From Microcaldota archaeon (GTDB lineage Archaea; Micrarchaeota; Micrarchaeia; Anstonellales; Anstonellaceae), in NCBI GenBank assembly GCA_026414185.1, contig JAOAJL010000007.1:1-54628 (forward strand): a stretch of 54,628 nucleotides of DNA, given 5' to 3'. The notes below the pieces were generated by a model. The model was not told where the DNA came from, searched no databases, and saw only the letters and a list, made by a program, of their open reading frames with translations. Numbering within the stretch: the first letter of the stretch is position 1; each line of letters starts with the position of its first letter. This document shows positions 25,173 to 32,255 of the stretch, piece after piece. A program made the position numbers and the translations under genes.

Positions 25173-25334
25173 GGGCCCGTAACTCAGCTTGGCCTAGAGT
25201 GTCTGGCTTTTATCAGCCCAGCTCTGTTGCGATTGCGCAACAAAAGCCGGCTGCGACGCAACCAGAAAGTCGTGGGTTCAGGCACCCTTCTGCGCTGCGC
25301 AGGCGGCTGCCGCCCACAAATCCCACCGGGCCCG
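25173..25334 (+). tRNA. tRNA-Lys(UUU) with two introns
   Basis: Acceptor GGGCCCG/CGGGCCC, discriminator G, and anticodon stem TCTGG/CCAGA pair after removal of a 48-base intron (25213-25260) at the canonical 37/38 site; the anticodon TTT is at 25209-25211. A second insert of about 38 bases (about 25281-25318) splits the T loop: GTGGG-TTCA before it and AAT-CCCAC after it restore a perfect T arm. The mature tRNA is 76 bases. T-loop introns are known but rare, mainly in Thermoproteales-type archaea. TATA-like tattaaaagg lies at about 25136-25145, and a run of T follows the gene. Confidence 0.85.
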
Positions 25335-25340
25335 CTTTTT
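25335..25340 (+). terminator. T-run after tRNA-Lys
   Basis: ctttttcc follows the discriminator base directly. Short U-runs are the common archaeal terminator. The evidence is only the T-run. Confidence 0.35.
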
Positions 25341-25385
25341 CCTCCCATTCAGCTCAAGCCCAAGTTTCTTTGCAAGGATGCCGTG

Positions 25386-26729
25386 CTATATCTTAAGCCG
25401 CTTCCCGTAAGTCAGCACCTTTCCTTCCGAGAGCTTTGTTTCTGCCGAAGGGGGAACTTTCCCCACCAGCTTGGGGGAAAAAAGGCGGCCTCTGCGGATT
25501 ACTTCCCTTGCCATTTCCCTAAGCTGCGCCATTTCCTTCTCCGAAAGGCACTCGTCGGCATAAAAGCCGAACTTCCCAATATCGGATTTTCCTCCCTTTA
25601 TTTTCAGGTGCTCCTCGTTTATCTTCCCGTAGATTTCAAGCCCCCTGAGCGTTCCTACACTGGTGATTCGCACCGGCCCTTTTGGAAAGTAGTTTCGGTT
25701 TTCATCAACTTCCCAGTCGCACTCCACGATGCGGTCAACCTTCACGGCGTTGGCAGCAGTGCCAGTAAGAAGGAGAAGGTCGGACTTTTTCGCGTTCCCC
25801 AGACTGAAACCGATTCTCATGGGCTGAAGCCCAAGCTTCTCCGCAATAAGCTCTGTTTTTTGCATAGTAAAGCCGGGGAGAGCGCCCGCTTCCACCGGCG
25901 GAGTGAGCAGGTAGTTTTTCAAAACTATCGCAACATTCTCAGCAGAGCCCTCCGTCACCGTCCCTCCCACGTTGCAAAACAGCACTTCCTTCAGGCTGCC
26001 TGAAAGCATTTCCAGCGCCCTCTCATACCTTTCGCCGGGAGGCACTCTTGCGCCATCAATGATTATCTCCGGCTTTTCCCTGGCAAGCCATCCAACAAAC
26101 TCCTTCATCCTTTCAACCCACAAATCAGACTGCGGGTAGTTGTCCGAACGCTTCATATGCGGGGCTGCCAGTGTCCGCGGTTCAGGGACAGCCAGCACCG
26201 AAAACCCGTCCCCTTTCTTTCCGTGGTATGAGGGCTTTGGGAAGGCAAAGATTGCAAAACCATAAACATCCGGTCCGCTTAAGGGGAGGATGTTGCTTGC
26301 GCCACGGTAGGCCAGAGGCCTGACGTATATCTCCCCTGCCCTGTCCCCCTGAAAATTCACAGGCTCGTTCCTGTCCCACCCGTTCATGTAGAGAAGATTG
26401 ACTATGGCAAGAAGGTAATCCTCGCGGGAAAATGGAACGTGAGATTTGCGAGAGTATTCAATGCCGTTCATAAGCCGCGCATAGTGCCAGTCCTGATGGA
26501 GCATGTAAAGCCGATGCCCTCCTCTCTCCTGCTGATGCACGACCACTACCGACCCTTCAAAAAAAGTGTTTGAGTAATGCATGCTTCTGCTTGTGACAGA
26601 AACTTGCGGGTCCTGCCCGAAATACTGGTCTGCCTTTCCCTCCTGCCCGCTTGCCTTCCAGTAGACTATGGTTTTTGACATCTCAGTCGGGGAAGTAATT
26701 GAATTTTCCATCCGCCTCACCACGCCCAT
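25386..26729 (-). CDS. Class IV PLP aminotransferase-like protein (branched-chain aminotransferase relative) with C-terminal extension
   Basis: 447 residues, well above the usual 290-360. MHYSNTFFEGSVVVV corresponds to the fold-type IV start (G-x-x-x-FEG), HMKRSDNYPQSDLW holds the likely PLP lysine in the K-x-x-x-NY context, and GTVTEGSAENVAIVLKN then LLTPP are the classic PLP-phosphate motifs. These support a D-amino-acid or branched-chain aminotransferase fold. The last 110 residues (from about LLLTGTAANAVKV) extend beyond the usual length, with a basic end. Substrate is unknown. The ATG at 26729 sits about 23 bases from the AT-rich patch shared with flpA; ATG 26681 (MSKTIVYW) is a plausible alternative. 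Confidence 0.75.
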   Translation of the reverse strand: MGVVRRMENSITSPTEMSKTIVYWKASGQEGKADQYFGQDPQVSVTSRSMHYSNTFFEGSVVVVHQQERGGHRLYMLHQDWHYARLMNGIEYSRKSHVPFSREDYLLAIVNLLYMNGWDRNEPVNFQGDRAGEIYVRPLAYRGASNILPLSGPDVYGFAIFAFPKPSYHGKKGDGFSVLAVPEPRTLAAPHMKRSDNYPQSDLWVERMKEFVGWLAREKPEIIIDGARVPPGERYERALEMLSGSLKEVLFCNVGGTVTEGSAENVAIVLKNYLLTPPVEAGALPGFTMQKTELIAEKLGLQPMRIGFSLGNAKKSDLLLLTGTAANAVKVDRIVECDWEVDENRNYFPKGPVRITSVGTLRGLEIYGKINEEHLKIKGGKSDIGKFGFYADECLSEKEMAQLREMAREVIRRGRLFSPKLVGKVPPSAETKLSEGKVLTYGKRLKI

Positions 26730-26783
26730 CCTTGTGCGGCAAACTCATTAAAAACCCTGCTTTGCCCACATCTTCGGATAGGC

Positions 26784-27446
26784 ATGGTGCAAGAGAAGTT
26801 CCCAGGGGTTTTTGTAGTCGGCGGAAGGCTTGCCACGCTTTCCCTCGCCCCCGGAAGCCGAGTTTATGGGGAAAAGCTCGTGCGCGAGGCTGGAGGCGAA
26901 TACCGGATATGGGACCTATACCGCTCAAAGCTCGCAGCAGCCATCCACAAAGGGCTAAAAGAGCTTCCGATAAAGCCCGGCTCCACTGTCCTTTACTTAG
27001 GCGCGGCGTCAGGCACAACCGCCTCTCACATTTCAGACATCCTGGGGAGAAGCGGCTCGGTTTTCTGCGTTGAGTTTGCCCAGCGACCGATGCGCGAGCT
27101 TCTGCAGGTTTGCGAGTTGCGCGAGAATATGCTTCCCATAATGGGCGATGCCAGAAAGCCGCAAGAGTATGCTGAAATGGTGGGCAGGAAGGTGGATGTC
27201 ATCTACCAGGACGTTGCGCAGCCCGACCAAAGCGAAATATTCCTGCGCAACAGCGCCCTCTTCCTCAAGCGCGGCGGGTGGGGGCTGATTTGCGTAAAGA
27301 GCCAGTCCATAGACGTGACTGCGCAGCCGAAAAAAGTGTTTGAAAAGTTCTTGGTCCAAGTTGGAGAGGAAATTGAAGTGAAGGAGAAAATTGAGCTTTC
27401 TCCTTATGACCTGGAGCATCTCTTCATAAGCGGCAAGCGCAGGTAG
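26784..27446 (+). CDS. flpA: Fibrillarin-like rRNA/tRNA 2'-O-methyltransferase
   Basis: 220 residues. It carries the fibrillarin signatures REAGGEYRIWDLYRSKLAAAI, the SAM-binding VLYLGAASGTTASHISDI, SVFCVEFAQRPMREL, DVIYQDVAQPDQ and LISVKS-like LICVKSQSIDVT. It is the methyltransferase of box C/D guide RNA complexes and works with Nop5 and L7Ae. In many archaea the nop5 gene is adjacent; here the neighbours are an aminotransferase and the accessory patch. cattaaaaac at 26746-26755 is the TATA candidate for a nearly leaderless start. Confidence 0.95.
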   Translation: MVQEKFPGVFVVGGRLATLSLAPGSRVYGEKLVREAGGEYRIWDLYRSKLAAAIHKGLKELPIKPGSTVLYLGAASGTTASHISDILGRSGSVFCVEFAQRPMRELLQVCELRENMLPIMGDARKPQEYAEMVGRKVDVIYQDVAQPDQSEIFLRNSALFLKRGGWGLICVKSQSIDVTAQPKKVFEKFLVQVGEEIEVKEKIELSPYDLEHLFISGKRR

Positions 27447-27470
27447 CCTTTTCCCGATTCTGTTACAAAG

Positions 27471-27479
27471 GTATAAATA
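27471..27479 (+). promoter_or_regulatory. TATA box at the start of the accessory patch
   Basis: gtataaata is a close match to the archaeal TATA consensus, 24 bases after the flpA stop. It predicts a transcript starting near 27502 running through the small ORFs downstream. Confidence 0.5.
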
Positions 27480-27515
27480 CTCTTTCTTACATATGGGAAC
27501 ACACTGGTGCTAACC

Positions 27516-27608
27516 ATGGCAGGAGAAACGCAAGCATTGGCAGTTCCCCTTGCAGTTAGCAACCGCTTTTTTTCAAAGAACCACCGCTCATGCCACTTTT
27601 GGCAGTAG
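27516..27608 (+). CDS. Possible 30-residue ORF
   Basis: The first ATG after the predicted start of transcription opens a 30-codon frame ending in RSCHFWQ. There is no clear ribosome-binding site. It may be a small gene or part of an untranslated leader. Confidence 0.2.
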   Translation: MAGETQALAVPLAVSNRFFSKNHRSCHFWQ

Positions 27609-27744
27609 AGCCTCTTGGCGTCCGTGACTTGGCAAATTGCGGGTGCCTCCTGACGGAAATCTCCTAGCAGAGCCAATTCTTTCTTCTGCAAAGGCGGTTT
27701 CCAAATGAAAAAAACCAGTGGAAACTGGAAAGGAGGGGTTTCAA

Positions 27745-27960
27745 ATGGTTAAGAACGAGGTGATTTGGATGATTGGCGTTGGATTAGGAGACGACGATGA
27801 GGGCATACTTGAACCACGCGGGCCTCAAGGTCCTCTGCCGGCAAGACTTATTGCACAGGCTTGCGCAGCGTATGCCCCTGTGCGCAAGGCTGCGTGCGGG
27901 CAGGCAGGCGGCGGTTCTCCCATTGCTCTTCGCGATGGCGGAGGTGGCGGTGATGACTAG
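27745..27960 (+). CDS. Possible small protein with strong ribosome-binding site
   Basis: A 71-codon frame preceded by aaaggagggg, 7 bases before ATG 27745. The first 28 residues (MVKNEVIWMIGVGLGDDDEG) look protein-like; the rest turns Gly/Ala/Pro-rich and overlaps a second frame starting at 27797. Either two genes overlap, or a frameshift joins them. No family is recognised. Confidence 0.3.
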   Translation: MVKNEVIWMIGVGLGDDDEGILEPRGPQGPLPARLIAQACAAYAPVRKAACGQAGGGSPIALRDGGGGGDD

Positions 27961-28039
27961 CGTCAGAAGATGCAAGCTCGCCGCCATCAGAGCCGCGCTC
28001 GCCGGTGGTTTGCAGCTTGAGGGTTGCATAGGCGGGTGA
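27797..28039 (+). CDS. Possible 80-residue basic protein
   Basis: The frame ends four bases before the ATG of the HTH protein, as in a coupled operon. The product is Arg/Leu/Ala-rich with one short hydrophobic run (AAVLPLLFAMAEVAVM). It overlaps the frame at 27745 in another register. It is unrecognised; it could be the true continuation of the protein begun at 27745 if the sequence carries a frameshift. Confidence 0.35.
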   Translation: MRAYLNHAGLKVLCRQDLLHRLAQRMPLCARLRAGRQAAVLPLLFAMAEVAVMTSVRRCKLAAIRAALAGGLQLEGCIGG

Positions 28040-28043
28040 GGGC

Positions 28044-28382
28044 ATGGCTGCGCAAAAAGGCAGACCCAGAATCCTGGGCGAGCGGGAGATTGTCCTCCTT
28101 AAGTCCCTTTACTTCAAGGAAGGTATGTCTGTCCGCCAGGTGGCAGCTGTTCTTCGCGTGTCACATATGACGGTGTGGAGGGTGCTTTGTCACCTGTCCT
28201 TGCCGCGCCATGCCGGAAAGATATGCCCTAATGATGAGCGAAAAGCAGGCGTGGCTGGCGCAAGTCAGGGAAAAGAGGCAGTCGCCATAGCACAGGCATG
28301 CTCGTGCCAAGCATCCGCAGGACAGACAGCATGGCAGCAAAAAACAGAAAATACGCAGGTAAAGAAGGCTGGAGGAAATTAG
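28044..28382 (+). CDS. Small protein with resolvase/Hin-like helix-turn-helix
   Basis: 112 residues. Residues 5-48 (GRPRILGEREIVLLKSLYF, then GMSVRQVAAVLRVSHMTVWRVL) match the HTH found at the C terminus of Hin-type resolvases and in transposon-borne regulators. No recombinase catalytic domain is present, so it is a stand-alone DNA-binding protein or the remnant of one. The rest is low complexity, with several Cys (AQACSCQA) and Lys-rich ends. It is the strongest gene in this patch and suggests a mobile or accessory origin. Confidence 0.6.
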   Translation: MAAQKGRPRILGEREIVLLKSLYFKEGMSVRQVAAVLRVSHMTVWRVLCHLSLPRHAGKICPNDERKAGVAGASQGKEAVAIAQACSCQASAGQTAWQQKTENTQVKKAGGN

Positions 28383-28583
28383 CCTTATAAACACTTGACA
28401 GCACAACCAGAGTTGCTGGTGCTACAATGCGCGAAACAGCAGATTCCGTAACAGGGGTTTCTTTGCCATCGCTCAGCGTTAGCTTCTTTTTCTTTTCCAC
28501 ATAGCCTTCGCCTTGGTGGCTTGGCAAGTGCCGGGGCGTCCTGAAAAACATTAGGGGAAGTTTTGTAAAAAGAGGTGTTGTTG

Positions 28584-28838
28584 ATGATAAGCAAGACAAA
28601 GGAAATGCGGGGCAAGGGCATTATAGCAAGTGCAATTGCCGAGGCAGCGGCAAGAGGCGGCATGCCAAAAAAGGAAAGCCGCCGGATGTCCGCAGCGCAG
28701 ACCAAAAAGCTGATGCAGGACATTGAGGAAAAGAAAAATGGCGGCGGGCGTAGAGGCAAGAAGAAGGGCGAACCGCCTGCAACTAACCCCTCTGGCATTC
28801 CAGAGTGGATGCTTGGCTACCACTGGCACGGCTGGTAA
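28584..28838 (+). CDS. Small basic protein of unknown function
   Basis: 84 residues, rich in Lys, Arg and Gly with a helical first half (MRGKGIIASAIAEAAARGGM) and an aromatic end (EWMLGYHWHGW). agaggtg lies about 10 bases before ATG 28584. The 200 bases between this gene and the HTH gene show a TATA-like cttataaac at 28383-28391 and no convincing gene. No family is recognised. Confidence 0.45.
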   Translation: MISKTKEMRGKGIIASAIAEAAARGGMPKKESRRMSAAQTKKLMQDIEEKKNGGGRRGKKKGEPPATNPSGIPEWMLGYHWHGW

Positions 28839-28873
28839 GCTGGCAAAGCAAAAAAGGCATGCGCCAGTAAGGC

Positions 28874-29686
28874 TTAGCTTCGCCTCTTCATCATTTCGCG
28901 CTTTCTTGCGCGCAGCTCCTCGCGTATGGCAAGCTCTTCTTCAATCTGCTTGATTCTCTTGAGAAGTATCTTGTGCACTCCGCTTCCATACTGCATCGCC
29001 TTTTTCTTCTTCTCAATCGCCGCCTGCGGCACTCCAAGCTCAGCGGCTATCTGGCGGAGCAGCGGCTTTTTGTTCTCCCGTGTGCCGAGCCTTTCTTTAA
29101 TCGGCACCTTCATCACTTCCTGCATAAAAGGCGGATACAGGAAGGGCCATGCCGCATGCATTCCGAAGTTTTTTGCCACAAGCTCCTGCGAGCGGCAGTC
29201 ACCTTTCGGAAGCTCTTTTATCTCCTTTTCAAGAAGCCTTCGCAGCTGTCCCTCCTTCATCCCGGGCCTGTAGTATCTGTCGTATCCTATGAAAAGCTCC
29301 TCCGCGCCCGTTCCTGAAAGTAGCTTCCACTTGCCAGCCCTCGCAGCTTCGCGGGCGCAGGAAAAGACAGGGACCATAAGCTCAACTTCAAGCAGGTTGC
29401 CCTTCCTTATCTTATAGCACTTTTTGTAGACAGAAACAATCTCATCCTCAGAAAGCACCACTTCCTTATGGGGCAAGCCAAGCTCTGCCGCTATGGCTTT
29501 GGCAGCCTCCAAATCAGTGCTTCCCGGCATCCCCGCCGTAACCAACAGGGGCGTCCCAAACCTCTTTGCCACAGTTGCAATAGTGCTTGAATCCAGCCCT
29601 CCGGAAAAGAGAATCGCCAGCTCTCCCTGGCAGGTGTTTCGCATCCCTTCCACAAAAAGTTCGGCTAGCCTTTTGACATCAGCCAT
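28874..29686 (-). CDS. Asparagine-synthase C-terminal domain protein without glutaminase domain
   Basis: 270 residues. The PP-loop ATP-pyrophosphatase motif AILFSGGLDSSTIATVAK lies near residue 25, followed by LSGTGAEELFIGYDRYY, which matches the GDGGDELFGGY-type loop of AsnB synthetase domains, and a basic helical end. The N-terminal Ntn-hydrolase (Cys2) domain that frees ammonia from glutamine is absent, so it would need free ammonia or another donor, or it adenylates a different carboxylate. ATG 29686 is 27 bases from the TATA-like ttttaaac (29709-29716), so the start is leaderless; a TTG at 29695 is in frame. The TATA element is shared with tRNA-Arg. Confidence 0.8.
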   Translation of the reverse strand: MADVKRLAELFVEGMRNTCQGELAILFSGGLDSSTIATVAKRFGTPLLVTAGMPGSTDLEAAKAIAAELGLPHKEVVLSEDEIVSVYKKCYKIRKGNLLEVELMVPVFSCAREAARAGKWKLLSGTGAEELFIGYDRYYRPGMKEGQLRRLLEKEIKELPKGDCRSQELVAKNFGMHAAWPFLYPPFMQEVMKVPIKERLGTRENKKPLLRQIAAELGVPQAAIEKKKKAMQYGSGVHKILLKRIKQIEEELAIREELRARKREMMKRRS

Positions 29687-29708
29687 AATACCCAATCCAT
29701 CCTTATCC

Positions 29709-29716
29709 TTTTAAAC
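29709..29716. promoter_or_regulatory. TATA element shared by AsnB-like gene and tRNA-Arg
   Basis: ttttaaac is about 27 bases from the leaderless ATG at 29686 (minus) and about 30 bases from the 5' end of the tRNA at 29743 (plus). Confidence 0.45.
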
Positions 29717-29742
29717 ATGATTTTTCCGAATGTTTCCAAAAG

Positions 29743-29906
29743 GGGCCCGTAGCTCAGTTTGGATAGAGCGGCACTCTCCTAACTTGGGCGTTTGTGCCAA
29801 GCACGCCGCCCAGCAACTCGCCCTCGCGCGAGGGCGAACGAGAGTCCCTTTTCCGAAATTGCTCGGAGAAAGGTGAAGGTCGTGAGTTCAAATCTCACCG
29901 GGCCCG
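29743..29906 (+). tRNA. tRNA-Arg(CCU) with an 89-base intron
   Basis: Acceptor GGGCCCG/CGGGCCC, D arm GCTC/GAGC, T arm GTGAG-TTCAAAT-CTCAC and discriminator G are standard. The anticodon stem pairs CACT with GGTG (one wobble; the outermost pair G/A is a mismatch) once an intron of about 89 bases (29782-29870) is removed at the canonical site; the anticodon CCT is at 29778-29780. The intron has an internal hairpin with arms tcgccctcg/cgagggcga, and ggaga near its end pairs with exon tctcc, as in a bulge-helix-bulge site. The mature tRNA is about 75 bases. The 3' end lies two bases before the ATG of the next gene. Confidence 0.82.
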
Positions 29907-29908
29907 CT

Positions 29909-30499
29909 ATGGCAACCTCCCGCCTGCCCTACGTTTTTCTTTTTGCGCTTTTGCTCACCATCAACCTCCTTATTTTCCTTACTCCTCTCATTGCAATGGA
30001 AGGGCAATCCATAGCAGCGGAAGCCCTCTATGCCGCCTTCTCCCCGACCTGCCACCAGCTTACCTCTCGCTCGCTTTGCCTTTTCAGATGGGAAGACAAG
30101 CGCATCTCAATAGGAAGCTGCATTGAGCCTGAAAGGCTTTCATTTTCGCGGGCAAACCGGGTTGTCTATCCCGATAGGGTCGGCTACAAGTTTCCAGTAT
30201 GCGCGCGCGACACCGCCATCTATGCGGCAATGCTTCTTGGGCTTGCCATCCTGCCCTTCATAACCAGAATTGAGCTTGAAGACCTGCCTAACGTGTGGTT
30301 ATTGGTGGCTGCGGCGCTTCCCATCGGCATAGATGGCGGTTTGCAACTTCTTGGAATTTTGGAAAGCACAAACACAGTCCGCATACTGACAGGCGCGATA
30401 GTTGGGCTGGCACTCCCCTTTTATCTTCTGCCTATCCTAAATGCGCTTTACTCCCTCATAAAAGAAAAGCTGGAAGGCGAAGGGCTTCTTGCCAAATAA
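29909..30499 (+). CDS. DUF2085 integral membrane protein
   Basis: 196 residues with four hydrophobic helices. The motif SPTCHQLTSRSLCLF and the later FPVCARDTAIYAAMLLG are the conserved C-H-Q and C-A-R-D-T segments of DUF2085 proteins, whose function is unknown; the conserved Cys and His suggest metal or redox chemistry near the membrane. The ATG at 29909 directly follows the tRNA-Arg gene, so the mRNA may be freed by processing of the tRNA 3' end. The frame is open upstream through the tRNA, but homology begins at this ATG. Confidence 0.85.
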   Translation: MATSRLPYVFLFALLLTINLLIFLTPLIAMEGQSIAAEALYAAFSPTCHQLTSRSLCLFRWEDKRISIGSCIEPERLSFSRANRVVYPDRVGYKFPVCARDTAIYAAMLLGLAILPFITRIELEDLPNVWLLVAAALPIGIDGGLQLLGILESTNTVRILTGAIVGLALPFYLLPILNALYSLIKEKLEGEGLLAK

Positions 30500-30550
30500 C
30501 CCAGCCCAAGTCCACTGCAGCAAGGTTCCCCCTCCTCTCCGCCCATGAAA

Positions 30551-32251
30551 TTACTCAAATATGTGCTCAACTATGGCGGCGTAGGCAGGGCGTGAGATGA
30601 ACAAGCCCAAAAGAGCGCCCAGTATGGTGGCAGTCGCAAACCCTATTATTTCCACAAGCCCTGATATGAGAAGAAGCGGCAGCATGGCAACCACCGCCAC
30701 GGTCACAGAGGTGGTTATTATCGCAAACGCCTTTTCCATCCTTTTTCTTGCTTCCTCGCCCTTTTTCAAAAGCTCGTCCGTGACCACTATCTGCGCATCC
30801 ACCCCGACCCCAATCGCAGCAAGCATGCCTGCCATCGCCGACAAGTCTATGGTGAAGGAGCCGAGTATCGCCATCAAGATGATGAGCTCCGCAAAGCTGA
30901 TGGAAAGCATAGGGACAATTATCTGCAGGCGCCGATAGCGCAGCGCGACCATAAGAGAAATCGCAAGGAGCGCAAAAGCAAGCCCTATGAGCGAAAGCCT
31001 CAGGAACTCAGAGCCAAGCGGTGCGGGTATGACGGTTCTGCTTCCTATCGTTATCTGGACGGGAAGCGCCCCTCCTTTGAGGATGGAGGCAAGCTCGCGC
31101 TCCTTTTTCAGCGCATCCGCAGTCCTCTCCTGCTGGGTTGCTCCGCTTGCAGGGCCGCTTATTGTATAGCCGTAATTAAGGAGCCCCTCGGTGACAGAGG
31201 GCACAAGGCGCGGGGCTGAGAGGAGCCCTACTGCCTTCCATACAGTGACCGCGTTGCTTGTCGGAAGATAAGGCGATATCTGATATGAAGGTGTCATCTC
31301 CTCCGCGCTTCTTTCCTCCACCAAAAAGCCCGCTTCCCTCAGCTTGCCGGCAAGCGCGCTTCCTTTCTTGATGATGGCTTTCGTCTTGTTGTTTTTCGGC
31401 TGGAGCGAAAAGTTCTTTTCAATCTCCTCCTCTATGTAGACGGCTATGTCGTCCCCTTCCAACCGCAGGGCAGACTCTGCCAGGGAGTAGGCAGTCGCCT
31501 TGGAAACCGGCGTTCCTGCCGACTTTGCATTTGCCAAAAGCTCCTTTTCTCCGACAATCACTATTGCATTTGAAGGCCTGTCAAGGAACATATAAAGAGG
31601 GTAGTTTGCCTTGCCCTTCGCCACCTCCGCAAACCTCTGTGCGCCGCGCTTGGTCACGCTGAACTGCACCCCCCAGTCTGCTCCGTGAAGATACTGAGGC
31701 GGGACTGCAGTTATTGAGCCGGAGTAGATATCCTCCCCTGAAATTGCAACCTTCCCATCCACTATGCCCTGATAGACTCCCTGCTGGGAAAGCAGCTTCT
31801 CAACATCTCGTATAAGCTGCGGGTCGGATGCCGGTAGCTCAACATATATCTCGCTGTCGCCTATCGGACGGACTTTCACCTCGGTCAGCCCAAATGAAGC
31901 CGCGCGCGTCTTTATGGTATTTACCATCTCTTCCATGACAACGGTGCCGACCGGCTGCTCCAAAAGCACAGGCAGCCGCACCCCTCCTGAGAAGTCTATG
32001 CCGTATTTCACTCCGTTTGACCAGATGGAAAAAGCCGAAAGTAGTACGATGGCGAACAAGCCGGCAACGCGGACGTTGTCGCTTTTCAGAAAGGAAATGG
32101 CAATTGCGACCGCAAGAAGGGAGCCTATGTAAATCGCGACGCCAGAAGGCTTCATCGCATACATCGCCGCGCAGGCAAGGAGCGTAAAGAGGAATATTGC
32201 CGCAACTTCGCGCGTGCGCGCCCCTTTCATTATTTCTGCAAGAGTTATCAT
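30551..32251 (-). CDS. secD: Protein-export membrane protein SecD
   Basis: 566 residues. Two N-terminal hydrophobic segments, then GIDFSGGVRLPVLLEQP, the D1 signature of SecD, a large extracytoplasmic domain, and five C-terminal transmembrane helices with the RND-type motif SAMAGMLAAIGVGVDAQIVVTDE. SecDF uses the ion gradient to help release proteins on the outer side of the Sec channel. The start at 32251 lies 4 bases after the secF stop, so secF-secD form an operon in that order, as in many archaea. Confidence 0.93.
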   Translation of the reverse strand: MITLAEIMKGARTREVAAIFLFTLLACAAMYAMKPSGVAIYIGSLLAVAIAISFLKSDNVRVAGLFAIVLLSAFSIWSNGVKYGIDFSGGVRLPVLLEQPVGTVVMEEMVNTIKTRAASFGLTEVKVRPIGDSEIYVELPASDPQLIRDVEKLLSQQGVYQGIVDGKVAISGEDIYSGSITAVPPQYLHGADWGVQFSVTKRGAQRFAEVAKGKANYPLYMFLDRPSNAIVIVGEKELLANAKSAGTPVSKATAYSLAESALRLEGDDIAVYIEEEIEKNFSLQPKNNKTKAIIKKGSALAGKLREAGFLVEERSAEEMTPSYQISPYLPTSNAVTVWKAVGLLSAPRLVPSVTEGLLNYGYTISGPASGATQQERTADALKKERELASILKGGALPVQITIGSRTVIPAPLGSEFLRLSLIGLAFALLAISLMVALRYRRLQIIVPMLSISFAELIILMAILGSFTIDLSAMAGMLAAIGVGVDAQIVVTDELLKKGEEARKRMEKAFAIITTSVTVAVVAMLPLLLISGLVEIIGFATATILGALLGLFISRPAYAAIVEHIFE

Positions 32252-32255
32252 CGCA

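Noticed and set aside
27404-27691. Minus-strand 95-codon frame overlapping the end of flpA
   Set aside because: The composition looks partly protein-like, but it has no ATG start (begins with TTG), no ribosome-binding site, and overlaps flpA and a plus-strand TATA box.
28383-28583. Possible minus-strand gene in the gap of the accessory patch
   Set aside because: The frame (28228-28599) has one stretch that looks like protein (around GYVEKKKKLTLSDGKE) but runs through the HTH gene in antisense and has no clear start.
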